Shown here: positions 22,826-32,577 of the stretch, piece by piece
Layout: every line of letters begins with the position of its first letter
Numbering within the stretch: position 1 is the stretch's first letter
NCBI GenBank assembly: GCA_905178155.1
Contig: CAJINV010000025.1
Location: 102,453-166,452, forward strand
Direction: 5' to 3'
Length of the DNA stretch: 64,000 nucleotides
DNA from: Amoebophrya sp. A120
Taxonomy: Eukaryota; Sar; Dinophyceae; Syndiniales; Amoebophryaceae
Program-made: the position numbers and the translations under genes
The notes under the pieces: generated by a model
Databases searched by the model: none
What the model saw: only the letters and a program-made list of their open reading frames with translations
Told to the model about the DNA's origin: nothing

Positions 22826-22972
22826 TCCAAGGTGCTTCTCATGCAGGATAGACATGAAAGAGACCTCACAGACTCTGTCATGCTAGGTCTCGCATTCCAG
22901 ACCTCAAGGGTCATGGAAAACCTGCATGACAACTTCACACTCTTCCAGACCCAGACATTTTGGCATTTCATA
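22826..22972 (+). mobile_element. Introner A6, 3' half only (family A)
   Basis: Starts abruptly after the 39-bp repeat, inside the body of a family A element (TTCTCATGCAGGATAGACAT), and ends normally with TCTTCCAGACCCAGACATTT..CATTTCATA. The 5' terminus is missing, so this is a recombination or insertion junction. Confidence 0.8.
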
Positions 22973-22973
22973 G

Positions 22974-23286
22974 GTGACCGATGTGGGCGACATGAAGACG
23001 CTGACCGTGCCCGGGTACACCCGCGAGGCGGCGGCCAGGGAGGCGAAGCAGATCGCGAGCGCGCACCGGGTATGCACTGCAAAAGTATCGCACTCGTAGT
23101 AATTGCGTTTATGCATTACAAATCTCTTTCTCAAGGTGAACCAGCATTACAAATTTAAGTAATTTAATTTGTAATGCTGGGCTAGTTTGTAATGCAATTT
23201 ATACTAGTACGATCACGATGCTTTTGCATTGCATACCGGGGCGGTAGCTCCTGGAGTCAGTCGATCGCGAATATGAAGAAGTAAAA
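22974..23286 (+). pseudogene. Displaced last exon of the UBE2Q-like E2 gene
   Basis: Encodes VTDVGDMKTLTVPGYTRE, AKQIASAHR and, after introner B1, SSWSQSIANMKK and a stop: the same C-terminus as the E2 gene ending at 30753. Without the catalytic N-terminal exon it cannot make an E2. Confidence 0.8.
23071..23235 (+). mobile_element. Introner B1 (family B)
   Basis: TATGCACTGCAAAAGTATCG..GCTTTTGCATTGCATA; exact direct repeat CCGGG. The empty site is preserved in the duplicate copy at about 30707 (GCGCACCGGGGCGG), proving insertion with a 5-bp duplication. Confidence 0.97.
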
Positions 23287-23700
23287 AACGCGGTTCGACA
23301 AGAACCTCTCGATTTGAAGGTCGTATTGAAAATGAAACAGCAACAGTCACGAATTCAAGTGACAAGAGCATCAGAAATTACTCCTCCACCACCTAAAAAA
23401 GCAACATTTCGTTTTATCTTTACGTTTACCACTCCAAGAGCAGCAAATAGCAAGCAGAAGCAAGAGCAGCAAGCTAGCAGCTCCAGAAATGACGCAACGA
23501 CTCAATCGAAACTAGTGAAAACTGGTTTATTATATAAGATTTCCACATCGACAAATCACTTCCTCTCTGCTCACGTGTAGAGACAATTGACAACAAGCTT
23601 AAGTAACTCCCATTTGTTGAAAACGTTTACATCACAGCACTGTTCTACTTAACAAACCCCCTTCGAGCAGCAGGTAGGATGAACAAAACCAACTGTTACT

Positions 23701-23953
23701 TATGGATTGCAAAAATGTCTGGGTCGGGAAGGTTGGAACTTGTAATGCTAGCTTTCCATACCTAGAAAATCTGTATTGCATAACCAACAAAAGTCGCAGC
23801 CTCTTTTGTCATGCAAAAACGCAGTTTCTCATGCGGATTGCCTATGAGAAAGCGTTTTGGGAAGTTGTCATGCCGGACTGCATTCGGAAGTGTCTTCATC
23901 ATGCACATTTTAGCATCACAAATTTCCAGACCCAGACATTTTTACATTTGATA
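23701..23953 (+). mobile_element. Introner A7, outside coding sequence (family A)
   Basis: TATGGATTGCAAAAATGTCT..TTTACATTTGATA; exact direct repeat TTACT. It lies downstream of the stop codon. The empty site in the duplicate at about 31220 reads CTGTTACTATGATCGC. Confidence 0.95.
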
Positions 23954-24173
23954 TTACTCTGATCGCAGCGACTCACTCCCTATTCTCAAACTCAATCTTA
24001 TCCGCAATAAAGCAGGCAGATTTCGGTTTTCTACTGTGGATGAAAACCATCTTCACACAGTTTCACTTCCCGGATTATACTAGTATTCGAAGTAGATGTC
24101 TGACTTTGAACGGCCCAGTCTCGCCCCAGACTGGCTCTACAACTACTTCGTCGGCTGGTAAGGCGCAAAAAAA

Positions 24174-24212
24174 ATCGCCGGTATGGAAGCGATCTTCAAG
24201 GTGCTCAACGAT
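24174..24212 (+). repeat. GH128 39-bp repeat, copy 2
   Basis: Identical 39 bp directly after the A-run that ends the segmental duplication; followed by CCGGAGGTGGAGCAG, unlike the other copies. Confidence 0.9.
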
Positions 24213-24778
24213 CCGGAGGTGGAGCAGAAGAGGCTGAGGAGGAGAAACCGGCAGGATCCTGCGTACCAGCAAGTCCAATTGGACGACCCGACGGTGATTG
24301 GGAGACCGGAGTTTGATGATATACTGTAAAGGAAGGGCGCCAACATCTTCCTCTTCAATTTGAAGGAGCCACGAGTCAAGAACAACACGACGACAAACGA
24401 CATGATCATCTGAAGAGGTGAAATACGTATCCTAAGGAAAAACGTCCCCATCCCAGAGTCAAGTTGGTAGATCTGCAACACAAATCTCCAAGTTTTGGGA
24501 TTTGTGCATGACAAGTTTCCATCTGCAGTGTAGTGGTGGTCAGTAAGGAAAGCCGCATGAGAGAGCCATTTTCTCATCCTGTTGACAGCATTACAAATGC
24601 CCAAAATAAACGGTTGGGAACAATGCCTCTCATGGAGATCCGCATTACAGATCGATTCCTGTCATTGCACATTTGCATTTACAACTCTGGCGTCGGGACG
24701 TTTTTACATAGGATGCGTCGTCTACCGGTATTTATCCTCCTTGGCAAGGCTGGGCGAGGAGTACGATTTATTTCTGTA
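24213..24778 (+). pseudogene. Gene fragment with in-frame stop
   Basis: In frame with the 39-bp repeat it reads PEVEQKRLRRRNRQDPAYQQ, then TVIGRPEFDDIL, a TAA, and then coding-like RKGANIFLFNLKEPRVKN. After introner C2 it continues YRYLSSLARLGEEYDLFL and a stop. The flow across the TAA suggests a decayed exon of an unrelated gene. Family not recognised. Confidence 0.4.
24428..24714 (+). mobile_element. Introner C2 (family C)
   Basis: TATCCTAAGGAAAAACGTCC..GGACGTTTTTACATAGGAT. The terminal A is lost and no exact direct repeat is left. Confidence 0.8.
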
Positions 24779-25522
24779 GCGCCGGGCAAAATAGAGTCTG
24801 TTTTTTTTCGAAGAAGATCAGAAAGTGCCCCCTCTGGCAAGTTGCGGAAGGTGCATCAAGGGTCTATCAGTAGATAAAAAGCCGCTTCTGCGCTGTGGAA
24901 GTATGCCAGCTGTACTTACACAGAAGCCGAATGATCGTCCGCGCGCTTATGAATACGAGAGTCACGCTCACGTTCCGAGGGCGCACTATACGATTTTTTT
25001 TTTTTTGTGCTAGTTTTTGCTTTAGCTTGAGTTGGTTTCTGATTTTGCTTTTGTCTTTTGTTCGCTGTGCGCTTTGCACAAATAAGGGCGAGAGACGCGA
25101 AAAAATAGCAGCAGGGGCAGAGTGATGGTTTCGTGAAAAACGACAGAGTTGTTGAGTGAAACTTATCTGAAAAACGTAGCTTAACCCAGCAGGTTTCCTC
25201 GATGACAAAAAGTTGATCCAGTGCTTCGTCAATCGTCGGCCATATAACTCGATGCCCAACTTCGACAGTAGATATTGTGCAACAGTATTGTCATGCTCAT
25301 GGTGTTGAGTAGCGCTACTTAGTATCTTATGCGTCCACGCCGATCACTGCATTGGTAGTTCTCCTCCCCTTTAGTAAATTTTTTTTGTACTACTCTAACT
25401 TCCTCGAGAGAAAATTGATTCTTTGTTCTAGTGAATACTTCACTCTAGAAGTTTTGCTGTTACTTATTCGAAAGATGAGGAAACGACTCTGACCCAGATC
25501 CACGACGATCAGATCTGCCGAC

Positions 25523-26440
25523 ATGTTCCGCGCCCTATTAGAACAAGTCAAAACCGCCGGGCGAGTGTGGCTGCGCCGAGGACCACCTGGCAGTGGTCTT
25601 TCGGATTCCGACTCCGAGTCGCTGTCTTCGGAAAGCGACGTCCATATCGACGAAGCCCTCGTCGTCGCACGGTGGGAGAGGGTAGGAAACCACGCGATGA
25701 AGCGAATGCGGCGCGAGCGGGTCAGCGTTCCGTCTCTGGAAGTCATCGAGGGCTGGGCAACACTCGCCGTGCGGCTTTTGAGGAGAAGCCTGATTTTGGG
25801 CGAAGATGAGAATGAAGAAGCGAAAAGTGTGGCACTTGATGCAAAAGACCGATCTGTGGTGCTTCAGCACCCAATTCACTTCAGGGACGCTACGGGTGAG
25901 CTGCTTGTGCAAGGTAACTACGCTGAAATTAGCACGTAAAAGTAATCTGGATGCTGGCCGTTTATTTGGTATGCGCAATTCTACTGCAAATTTTACAACA
26001 TCGACATTTATTTCAATTTATAGACAAAACGTAGTCGTGTTGATCGGATCACTTAACAGAAATTTCAACTTTTGAGGTTGCGGACCGGCAAACGCGTCTC
26101 CTGAGGAGTACCGAAACGAATTCCTCTACCGAGCTAAACACGCTTCGTCGCAGCCAGTGCCACAAGAGTGCTACGACATGCTGAAGAGCCCGGACCACAG
26201 CCCGTTGCCGCACGTGGATACCGACACGACAGTCCCGAATAACACGGGCGCTTTGCTTCGATATCGGGTGGTTTGCCGATTCCCGGTGCACGCACGAGGG
26301 GGACCCAACCAGCAAGCGCGCGAGCGCATCAAGGCAGACGCAAAACTGCTAAGTGCGCCAATCGACGCCCGCATCTCTTCAATCGCCGTTATGCAGGGGG
26401 ACCGCTTCACCGATCACAACGTACAGCAGGGGGCCCGGCG
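25523..26440 (+). CDS. Two-exon protein of unknown function, 3' end cut off
   Basis: Exon 1 is 25523-25913 (MFRALLEQVKTAGRVWLRR start), exon 2 starts at 26077 (CGPANASPEEYRNEFLY). A canonical intron (CAAG/GTAACT..TTTTGAG/G) joins them in frame. A Ser/Asp-rich segment follows the N-terminus, then a mainly folded-looking domain (RYRVVCRFPVHARGG). The frame runs into the third 39-bp GH128 repeat at 26441, so the natural C-terminus is missing here. Family not recognised. Confidence 0.6.
25914..26076 (+). other. Canonical GT-AG intron
   Basis: 163 bp, GTAACT..CTTTTGAG, phase 1. Joins VQ to GCGPANA. Confidence 0.75.
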
Positions 26441-26479
26441 ATCGCCGGTATGGAAGCGATCTTCAAGGTGCTCAACGAT
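26441..26479 (+). repeat. GH128 39-bp repeat, copy 3
   Basis: Identical 39 bp, preceded by GGGGGCCCGGCG and followed by CCGTGTTACCG. Ends the reading frame of the 25523 gene. Confidence 0.9.
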
Positions 26480-27166
26480 CCGTGTTACCGAACGATAGAA
26501 CACAGACGAGGTCCGTATTGAAGTTCAGTTTTCATTTGTTGAGATTCCCAAAAGACTGTTCGTTTTTCATGAGAAGTGTTCAGCTTCGAATTCGTTTCGC
26601 GCATGAGAAATCATGTTTCTCGTTCTTCTTTCTCATCGTGGAAAAAACAATTCTCGCTTCACAAAAAACAAAAACAGAATTTGATTTTTCTTTGCGATTC
26701 AGTGCGGAGTCACACCAGTATAAAAATAAAAAAAGAGTAAAAAAATTGAGGTATACTTACTTCAATTTTGTGGAAAATGTGTGACATTCTTGAACTCTTA
26801 CTTTTTGCTATATGGAATTTTTTTGATCGTGTGCTATTGCAAATCTTGTACAAGTTTGTTGGCTGATAGGCTGTTATGGTGAAGAGAGACTGTTCATGGT
26901 ATGAACCTGCTCTGACTGGCTTTCGATCGTGCTAGAAATCGTTTTTATGAATTCATGAACTTTGTGTACAGGAGTTTGGTCTTGAGTCACAGAGCTTTTA
27001 CTTTTATGTGTTTACTTTTCTATGATTGCAATCATGACTGTTGTGTGAAAGTTTCAATATTTTATTGTACAATTGGCCGGCAAAGACTTGTGCATAATTT
27101 CGTTCTTTTACTTTGAACTTAATTACGAAAAAACTAAATCTGTGATGCTAATTTTGCAAAATTTTT
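26480..27166. other. AT-rich spacer, no gene seen
   Basis: Strongly AT-rich, between the third 39-bp repeat and the retroelement fragment. Nothing recognised. Confidence 0.5.
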
Positions 27167-27787
27167 TTACTCTACATATGCTATCTGAATTTCGTTTGTT
27201 GACATTGCCCGCTCTAGTAATGACTCAGACTTACTTTTGGTGAGTTCGTCCGAGTAATTGAGATGCGAAGGGCAATGTAGTAGGTAGTCGACATGTCGTT
27301 CTTGCAGTGCCTCGCGCAAAACTGCCATTTCTAGCTGCAGGCGTTTCGAGCCGAGGTTGATATTGCATGCACGAGTGTGATCAATGATCGACCCGCAGTC
27401 CGTAACTAGGACCAGCGGGATGTTACGACCAAGGATCTTACTTAGAATGTTTTTGATACTAAACGCGCGGTCGACGACTTGCACAAGCATGACAGTCTCT
27501 GCCTGCAAGGTCGAAGTGCAAACGCGCCTAATGCGCTTACTACTAGGGTGGATCAGATTCGCTTTGATGGTCTCAGTGCGAATCTGTGTGTCCCGGTGGA
27601 TTTTAGGTAACACCCCGGGCTTGTGCTTTTTCAAAAAGTTTGGCATATGGGCGAACCAAATACATGACCCACCTTGCGTTTTGCACCCCTCCAGATTGTT
27701 CAGCGAGGCATCGCAAAATGCGACGATGCACAAGTTGGACAAATCCAGAGGCACAAGGCGCCACACTAGCGAAGATGTATTTTTCAA
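27167..27787 (-). mobile_element. Copia-type retrotransposon fragment, RNase H domain
   Basis: Minus-strand open frame of 206 codons. It shows the RNase H acid residues in order (AFCDAS, LQAETVML, LVTDCGSI) with the copia-type surroundings SSKRIRRVCTSTLQAE and HCPSHLNYSDELTK. In intact elements this domain ends the pol polyprotein. No long terminal repeats, integrase or clear reverse transcriptase is attached, so it is a truncated relic. It lies in the third block of foreign sequence in the GH128 locus. Confidence 0.7.
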
Positions 27788-27804
27788 ATTGCGAATAATC
27801 TTAT

Positions 27805-28025
27805 TTAGCTAGCGACCTGCACGCTTCCCCCCACGCAGGCTCCGCAGCCGGTGTCCTTGATGCACGTGGTCGGATTCAGCTGCGGGTGAGACAAGAACGC
27901 CTCGTACTGCAGGATGGAGAAGAAGGTGGTGGCCATCAGGGCGTCGTAGGTCAGCCCCGCGGCGTCCGGAGATGCGCCGCCATAGAAGGATGGGACTACT
28001 TTGCTGTTGCTGGCATTACTGGTGG
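27805..28025 (-). pseudogene. Displaced C-terminal exon of an unrecognised protein
   Basis: Minus-strand frame without a start codon that reads SNSKVVPSFYGGASPDAAG, then MATTFFSILQYEAFL and a Cys-rich end (TTCIKDTGCGACVGG) before a stop at 27805. High GC and clean codons contrast with the neighbouring AT-rich DNA. It abuts the fourth GH128 repeat in opposite orientation. Confidence 0.5.
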
Positions 28026-28030
28026 TCGGT

Positions 28031-28244
28031 TATGGAAGCGATCTTCAAGGTGCTCAACGATCCGCAGTACTTTGTGAATGGCATGCGCACGGTGCAGTAT
28101 GTGTCCTGGTTCAACTACGACAACACCGGTGGAAGCTTCGACCTGCGGCTGATCGAGGACACCGGGGGCAACGTGCGGCCGCTCGGAAAGCGGTACGCGG
28201 AATTGTGCGAAGAACACCGCGGTGGGCTACCTGCCGGCCGGTGA
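28031..28244 (+). pseudogene. GH128-like glycosyl hydrolase, displaced 3' exon (repeat copy 4)
   Basis: Starts with the last 31 bp of the repeat (MEAIFKVLNDP) and continues with the family C-terminus: VQYVSWFNYDNTGGSF and VRPLGKRYAELC, then a stop at 28244. It is the natural continuation of the frame broken at 22825; the 5.2 kb between are foreign blocks. Confidence 0.75.
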
Positions 28245-29738
28245 GTTTTTTTTTTCTTGGTTTGTTTTCGTTTTTACGCGAATGCAAGTACGAGTTGTAC
28301 CGCAATACGTCGAGCAGGGAGGAAGATACGAGTAGACGAAGTCAAGTACACTATTAGCTTTTTTTTCAAACATGCGTCTCGCGCTTTCACTATTCGGGTT
28401 CGGAACGTATCTAGTATCATTTTAGCGCAAGAAGAGACGCGCCGTTTTAGAGTTTTTGTTTTGAAGATTTTTGCAGAGTGAGCTCGCGAAGATGCGAGAG
28501 CTACTATTCAGTTCCGGTTTTTTTAACAAGTATTTTGCACTTTTGAAAAACATTAAGCGGATGTTTATTTTTTTTTACTTCACATCACATTCAGATTCAC
28601 ATCACATTTTTTGAGTACTAAGCGACTTTTTGTTTTTTCATTCTTTCTTTCATGTTGTGCCGAGCCTTGCCCGAAGTAATCTGTAGCATCGTTGTTCCGC
28701 TTGAATGCCTATAACATTCTGATTTTCCGATAAGGTGATGGTAGAGATAAGAACCAGTACACCTACCGTATTGACCGTTTCACCTGATACTCTTTCCAAT
28801 CATCTGAATTGCCCCTTTCTATTTTTCCGCTAGATTTCCTTCTAGAGTTTGAATTTCGCGCCCCCCCCGCACTTCGAACAATGCTGTTTCGCTGGCCACA
28901 AAATTTTCGCCCCAACATCAGCAACAAGAAAACGCCCCCGTAAAACAAGAAAACAAATAATTTCAGCATCCCATGCTTGTTCACATCAGTAAAAGCAAGT
29001 GGATTATGCGGTTCGTGATTTGATGTTCGTGGAAAGAAAAGAAACCGAAAGTGATTTGTTTGGAACGAAGTTCCTCTTCGGACTGCTACTGGAACAAATG
29101 GATGTCAAAAACGTCACAAAATGGGCCGTGGGATGAGGACGATGAAATCTTCGCACCAGAATCATTAAAGATCTTCATCTTGTTGTTTAGGTTATCCGAA
29201 ATATCGATGCGAAGAACTACGAACACCGTAGCTGACACGCTTCAAGTTGTCAGCAAATATATGCTTAGCAAGTTAGTTCCTTTCAACTACAAAAGAAGAT
29301 CATCCAAATGGGCAATCAAAACTTCCATCTTCTTAGGCCGGTATACGCCAAGGGTAGTGGTTGTTCGCAAGCTCCAGCACTTTCGATTGGGTCGTATTGG
29401 AGACTGCGTAGTTAAGTTTCTTCTCTTGCTCTGATTTTCTCGGATGTTAAAAAGGAGATCTACAACAAACAGCGATGAATTCGGACTAGTAGGCATTTGT
29501 GTTTCTTTTACACTTCCGTTTGCTCGTTTACAATTGTACCGAAGAACGTGGTCTCATCCATATCTCCTCTGCCTAGTTTCGTGGTCTCAATCACACGAAA
29601 AGTTGACTGAGCAGAAGTTGGGCGCTAGGTCGTGTAAAAAGTAGTAGATCTATCACTTCTAGAAAGGTTTTCAAGGAAGTCGTTTGTCAACATCCCTCTG
29701 GTCATCTTCTTTTAAGAAACACCAACCCCAAGTAAACA
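28245..29738. other. AT-rich intergenic, possible retroelement debris
   Basis: Poly-T and poly-A runs. A minus-strand frame around 29280-29400 contains GVYRPKKMEVLIAHLDDLLL, faintly like a copia reverse-transcriptase DD box, but too short to call. A C9 run lies at 28861. Confidence 0.4.
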
Positions 29739-30753
29739 ATGGCGAGCAAGCGCGGGGCATCCAAGGATCACGCGACGACCACCGAGTCGGAGGCAGTGGT
29801 GCCGGTTAAGAAGCAAAAGACGAACGACACCGCCGATGGTGCGCCGGCGAAGGAGGAACAGTCCACAGCCCTCGCCCCCAAGAGGGTCTTCGATCTGCCC
29901 TGGTGGGGCCGCATCAACACCGACAACAAGCCGCAGAAGTTTGTGTCGCGCATGATGGGGGAGGCGAAGAAGATCTTCATCCTGAAGGAGCATGACCCGG
30001 AGCAGAAGATGCTGATATTCGACGAACCCGTGTTGCCCGACCTGTCCCGGTGGACGTTTCTCTACAAAACCGAGTCGATCGACAAAGACAGCAAACTGCA
30101 CAAGCAGCTGAAGTCGCACAACCTCGCTGGGGTCCGGTTTGAGATCAATGTGCCGGACGAGTTTCCGATGATGCCCCCCAACCTGCGCGTCGTCCACCCG
30201 AAGCTGTCCGGCAGCTATGTGTTCTCTGGCGGCGCGATCTGCTTCGAGGCGTTGACCCCGAAGGGCTGGGTGATCACCATGACGCTGGCCTCGCTGGCCG
30301 TGGCGGTGGTGGCCTTGCTGGCGGACTCGGACCTGCCCGTATCAAATGCAAATATGTCTGGGTCTGGAAGAGCTGGAACTTGTGATGCAAACTCTGGAAC
30401 ACACAAAAACTTGTGTTGCATGAGCGCCAAAAGCTGTCCATTTCTTGGTACGCAAGTAGGAAGTTTCTCATGCGGGACAGGCATCATGAGGCGTGCTCAA
30501 GACCTGTGATGCTTTTGCCTGCATCAGACGCCATTTGCGTGATCCGAAATATGCATGACAAATCTCGCAATCTTCCAGACCCAGACGTTTTTACATTTGA
30601 TACCCCGCGCAAGTGACCGATGTGGGCGACATGAAGACGCTGACCGTGCCCGGGTACACCCGCGAGGCTGCGGCCAGGGAGGCAAAACAAATCGCGAGCG
30701 CGCACCGGGGCGGCAGTTCGTGGAGTCAGTCGATCGCGAATATGAAGAAGTAA
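29739..30753 (+). CDS. E2 ubiquitin-conjugating enzyme of the UBE2Q type
   Basis: Exons 29739-30339 and about 30607-30753, separated by introner A8. The N-terminus is basic and disordered (VPVKKQKTND). The UBC fold is recognised by VRFEINVPDEFPMMPPNLRV, the HP motif in VVHPKLSG and GGAICFEALTPKGW, which carries the presumed catalytic Cys (codon 168) in the position typical of UBE2Q rather than the HPN of most E2s. The C-terminal helix reads YTREAAAREAKQIASAHR. It would carry thioester-linked ubiquitin for ligases; the RING ligase at 42640 is a possible partner only in a general sense. The start is the first ATG. Its 3' end is duplicated at 22974. Confidence 0.8.
30340..30602 (+). mobile_element. 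Introner A8 (family A)
   Basis: TATCAAATGCAAATATGTCT..TTTTACATTTGATA; near-direct repeat GCCCG/CCCCG. Splits the C-terminal part of the E2 gene. Confidence 0.9.
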
Positions 30754-31451
30754 AAAACGCGGTTCGACTTCGACCACCTCTCGATTGAGACGATTGGGGG
30801 ATGTGCTTCCCACAACTTACGAGAAGTAGTTGTACCTAGCATCCTCGTCCTACTTATGGTCGTATTGAAAATGAAACAGTAACAGCCAGTAATTCAAGTT
30901 ACTCCTCCTCCACCTAAAAAAGCAAGATTTCGTTTTATCATATACCACTCCAAGAGCAGCAAATACAAATAGCAAGCAGAAGCACAAGCAAGAGCAGCAA
31001 GCTAGCAGCTGCAGAAATAACGCAACGACTCAATCGAAACTAGTGAAAACTGGTTTATTATATAAGATTTCCACATCGACAAATCACTTCCTCTCTGCTC
31101 ACCAAGAGAGACAATTGACAACAAGCTTAAGTAACTCCCATTGATTTGAAAACGTTTACATCACGGCACTGTTCTCCTTAACCCACCCCCTTCAGGCAGC
31201 AGGATGAACAAAACCAACTGTTACTATGATCGCAGCGACTCACTCGTCTCTATTCTCAAACTCAATCTTATTCGCAATAAAGCAGCCAGATTTAGATTTT
31301 CTACTGTGGATGAAAACCATCTTCACACAGTTTCACTTCCCGGATTTTACTAGTATTCGAAGTAGATGTCATCTGACTTTGCAAGGCCCAGTCTCGCCCT
31401 AGACTGGCTCTACAAGAACTACTTCGTCGACTGTTGAGGCGGAAAAAAAAA
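30613..31451 (+). repeat. Segmental duplication, right copy (source locus)
   Basis: Contains the last E2 exon and about 700 bp of 3' flank. Lacks introners B1 and A7, so it holds their empty sites at about 30707 and 31220. Confidence 0.92.
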
Positions 31452-32577
31452 CGGGATGAAACGCTGTGCCAAAAAAGCAAAATAAAACAAAAACTACCGA
31501 GATTTTTTTGGAAATAAATCACCCCCATCAAAAGCCGTCGTTGGAGGTTTTTCCGGGAAAATGAAAGTCTGCGATGCGAAAAGACAAAAAACGACTTAAT
31601 TTTAACGCGCAATATTCATTATCGTATTACCTCTTCCAAAGTGAAAATGATCGTGTGATGAAAAGCTTGGTTATTTTCTTCAGCGAAGCCACGCAATTCG
31701 TGTACAGAACAGAGCCTATGGATGTTCCAGCGGTCTTTTGTGTGTCGATCTGTTTGCAGTGATGGAAAAATCTCGTGGTCGCCCTGGAGCTGCAGGTGCG
31801 TGGCTTCAGTTTCGAGTCCGAGTTGGTGGGCAGATATACGCCCATCGCTCGATCCTTCCAAGTCCAAAAAACTTACGATGGTGTCTTCAGGCCTCATCTG
31901 GGTGGAATGATAAAAAAATCTTGAGAGTACTAGATCATCAACTCAGTGTGCTGCGCACGGAATCTTCAATGCCATCAAGCAGGATTTGTTGACGGGGCCG
32001 TTTTAGATGATCCCTACAGTGTTTCTATGGTGCCTGCTTGAGACGCTGCTAAAAGAACGGAGGATGAAGATCATGTGGTTTGATTCAAAAATAAGAATTG
32101 CAGGAGCAGGCCATCATGGTAAAAAGAAGTACCGCATTTCCTTATCCTTTTCCTTTGTTGTGTTGCGAAGCGATCGCTTTTTTTTACGACGAAAATCAAT
32201 ACAATTTTCTCGTTGAAGATTCCATCAGTTCCATTTCCAAGCGCTCTCCTCTTTCCTATCCAGGCGACAGTGACACCATCACTATATGAACAAACTACGA
32301 TCTGGGTAGTCGTAGTTCTTGCAGTCTAGGTCGGCAGATGTCCTCGTGTAGTGCGTAGGCCAGCAGGAAATTGGTTTAGCTCCATGCCCATTCTTTAGTA
32401 AGCTTCTTGCTAGATGACACAAGGTCGAAGGCGCCCGAACAAGCTCCCCGCCCGCTACCACAGAAATCGTTGAGTAACTGGTATTATTGAAGAGAGAACC
32501 TCGTCATGATCCTTGCTTAATAGTGCGAGACGTGGTAAGTAGAAAAGCTGCTGAGTGCTGACACAAGAAAACTAAAA
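31452..32577. other. No gene seen
   Basis: Short open frames on both strands (for example 31619-31897 minus) without recognised features. Confidence 0.45.

Larger units (their letters stand above)
22974..24173 (+). repeat. Segmental duplication, left copy (E2 gene 3' end)
   Basis: Matches 30613-31451 almost base for base from GTGACCGATGTGGGCGAC to an A-run. It contains two introners (B1, A7) missing from the right copy and lacks a stretch of about 65 bp near 23315 that the right copy has. Confidence 0.92.

Noticed and set aside
22423-23082. Minus-strand 219-codon frame across GH128 and the E2 fragment
   Set aside because: Runs through an introner half and two unrelated plus-strand exons; an antisense shadow.
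31619-31897. Minus-strand frame considered as a copia pol relic
   Set aside because: No RNase H, reverse-transcriptase or integrase motif could be identified.
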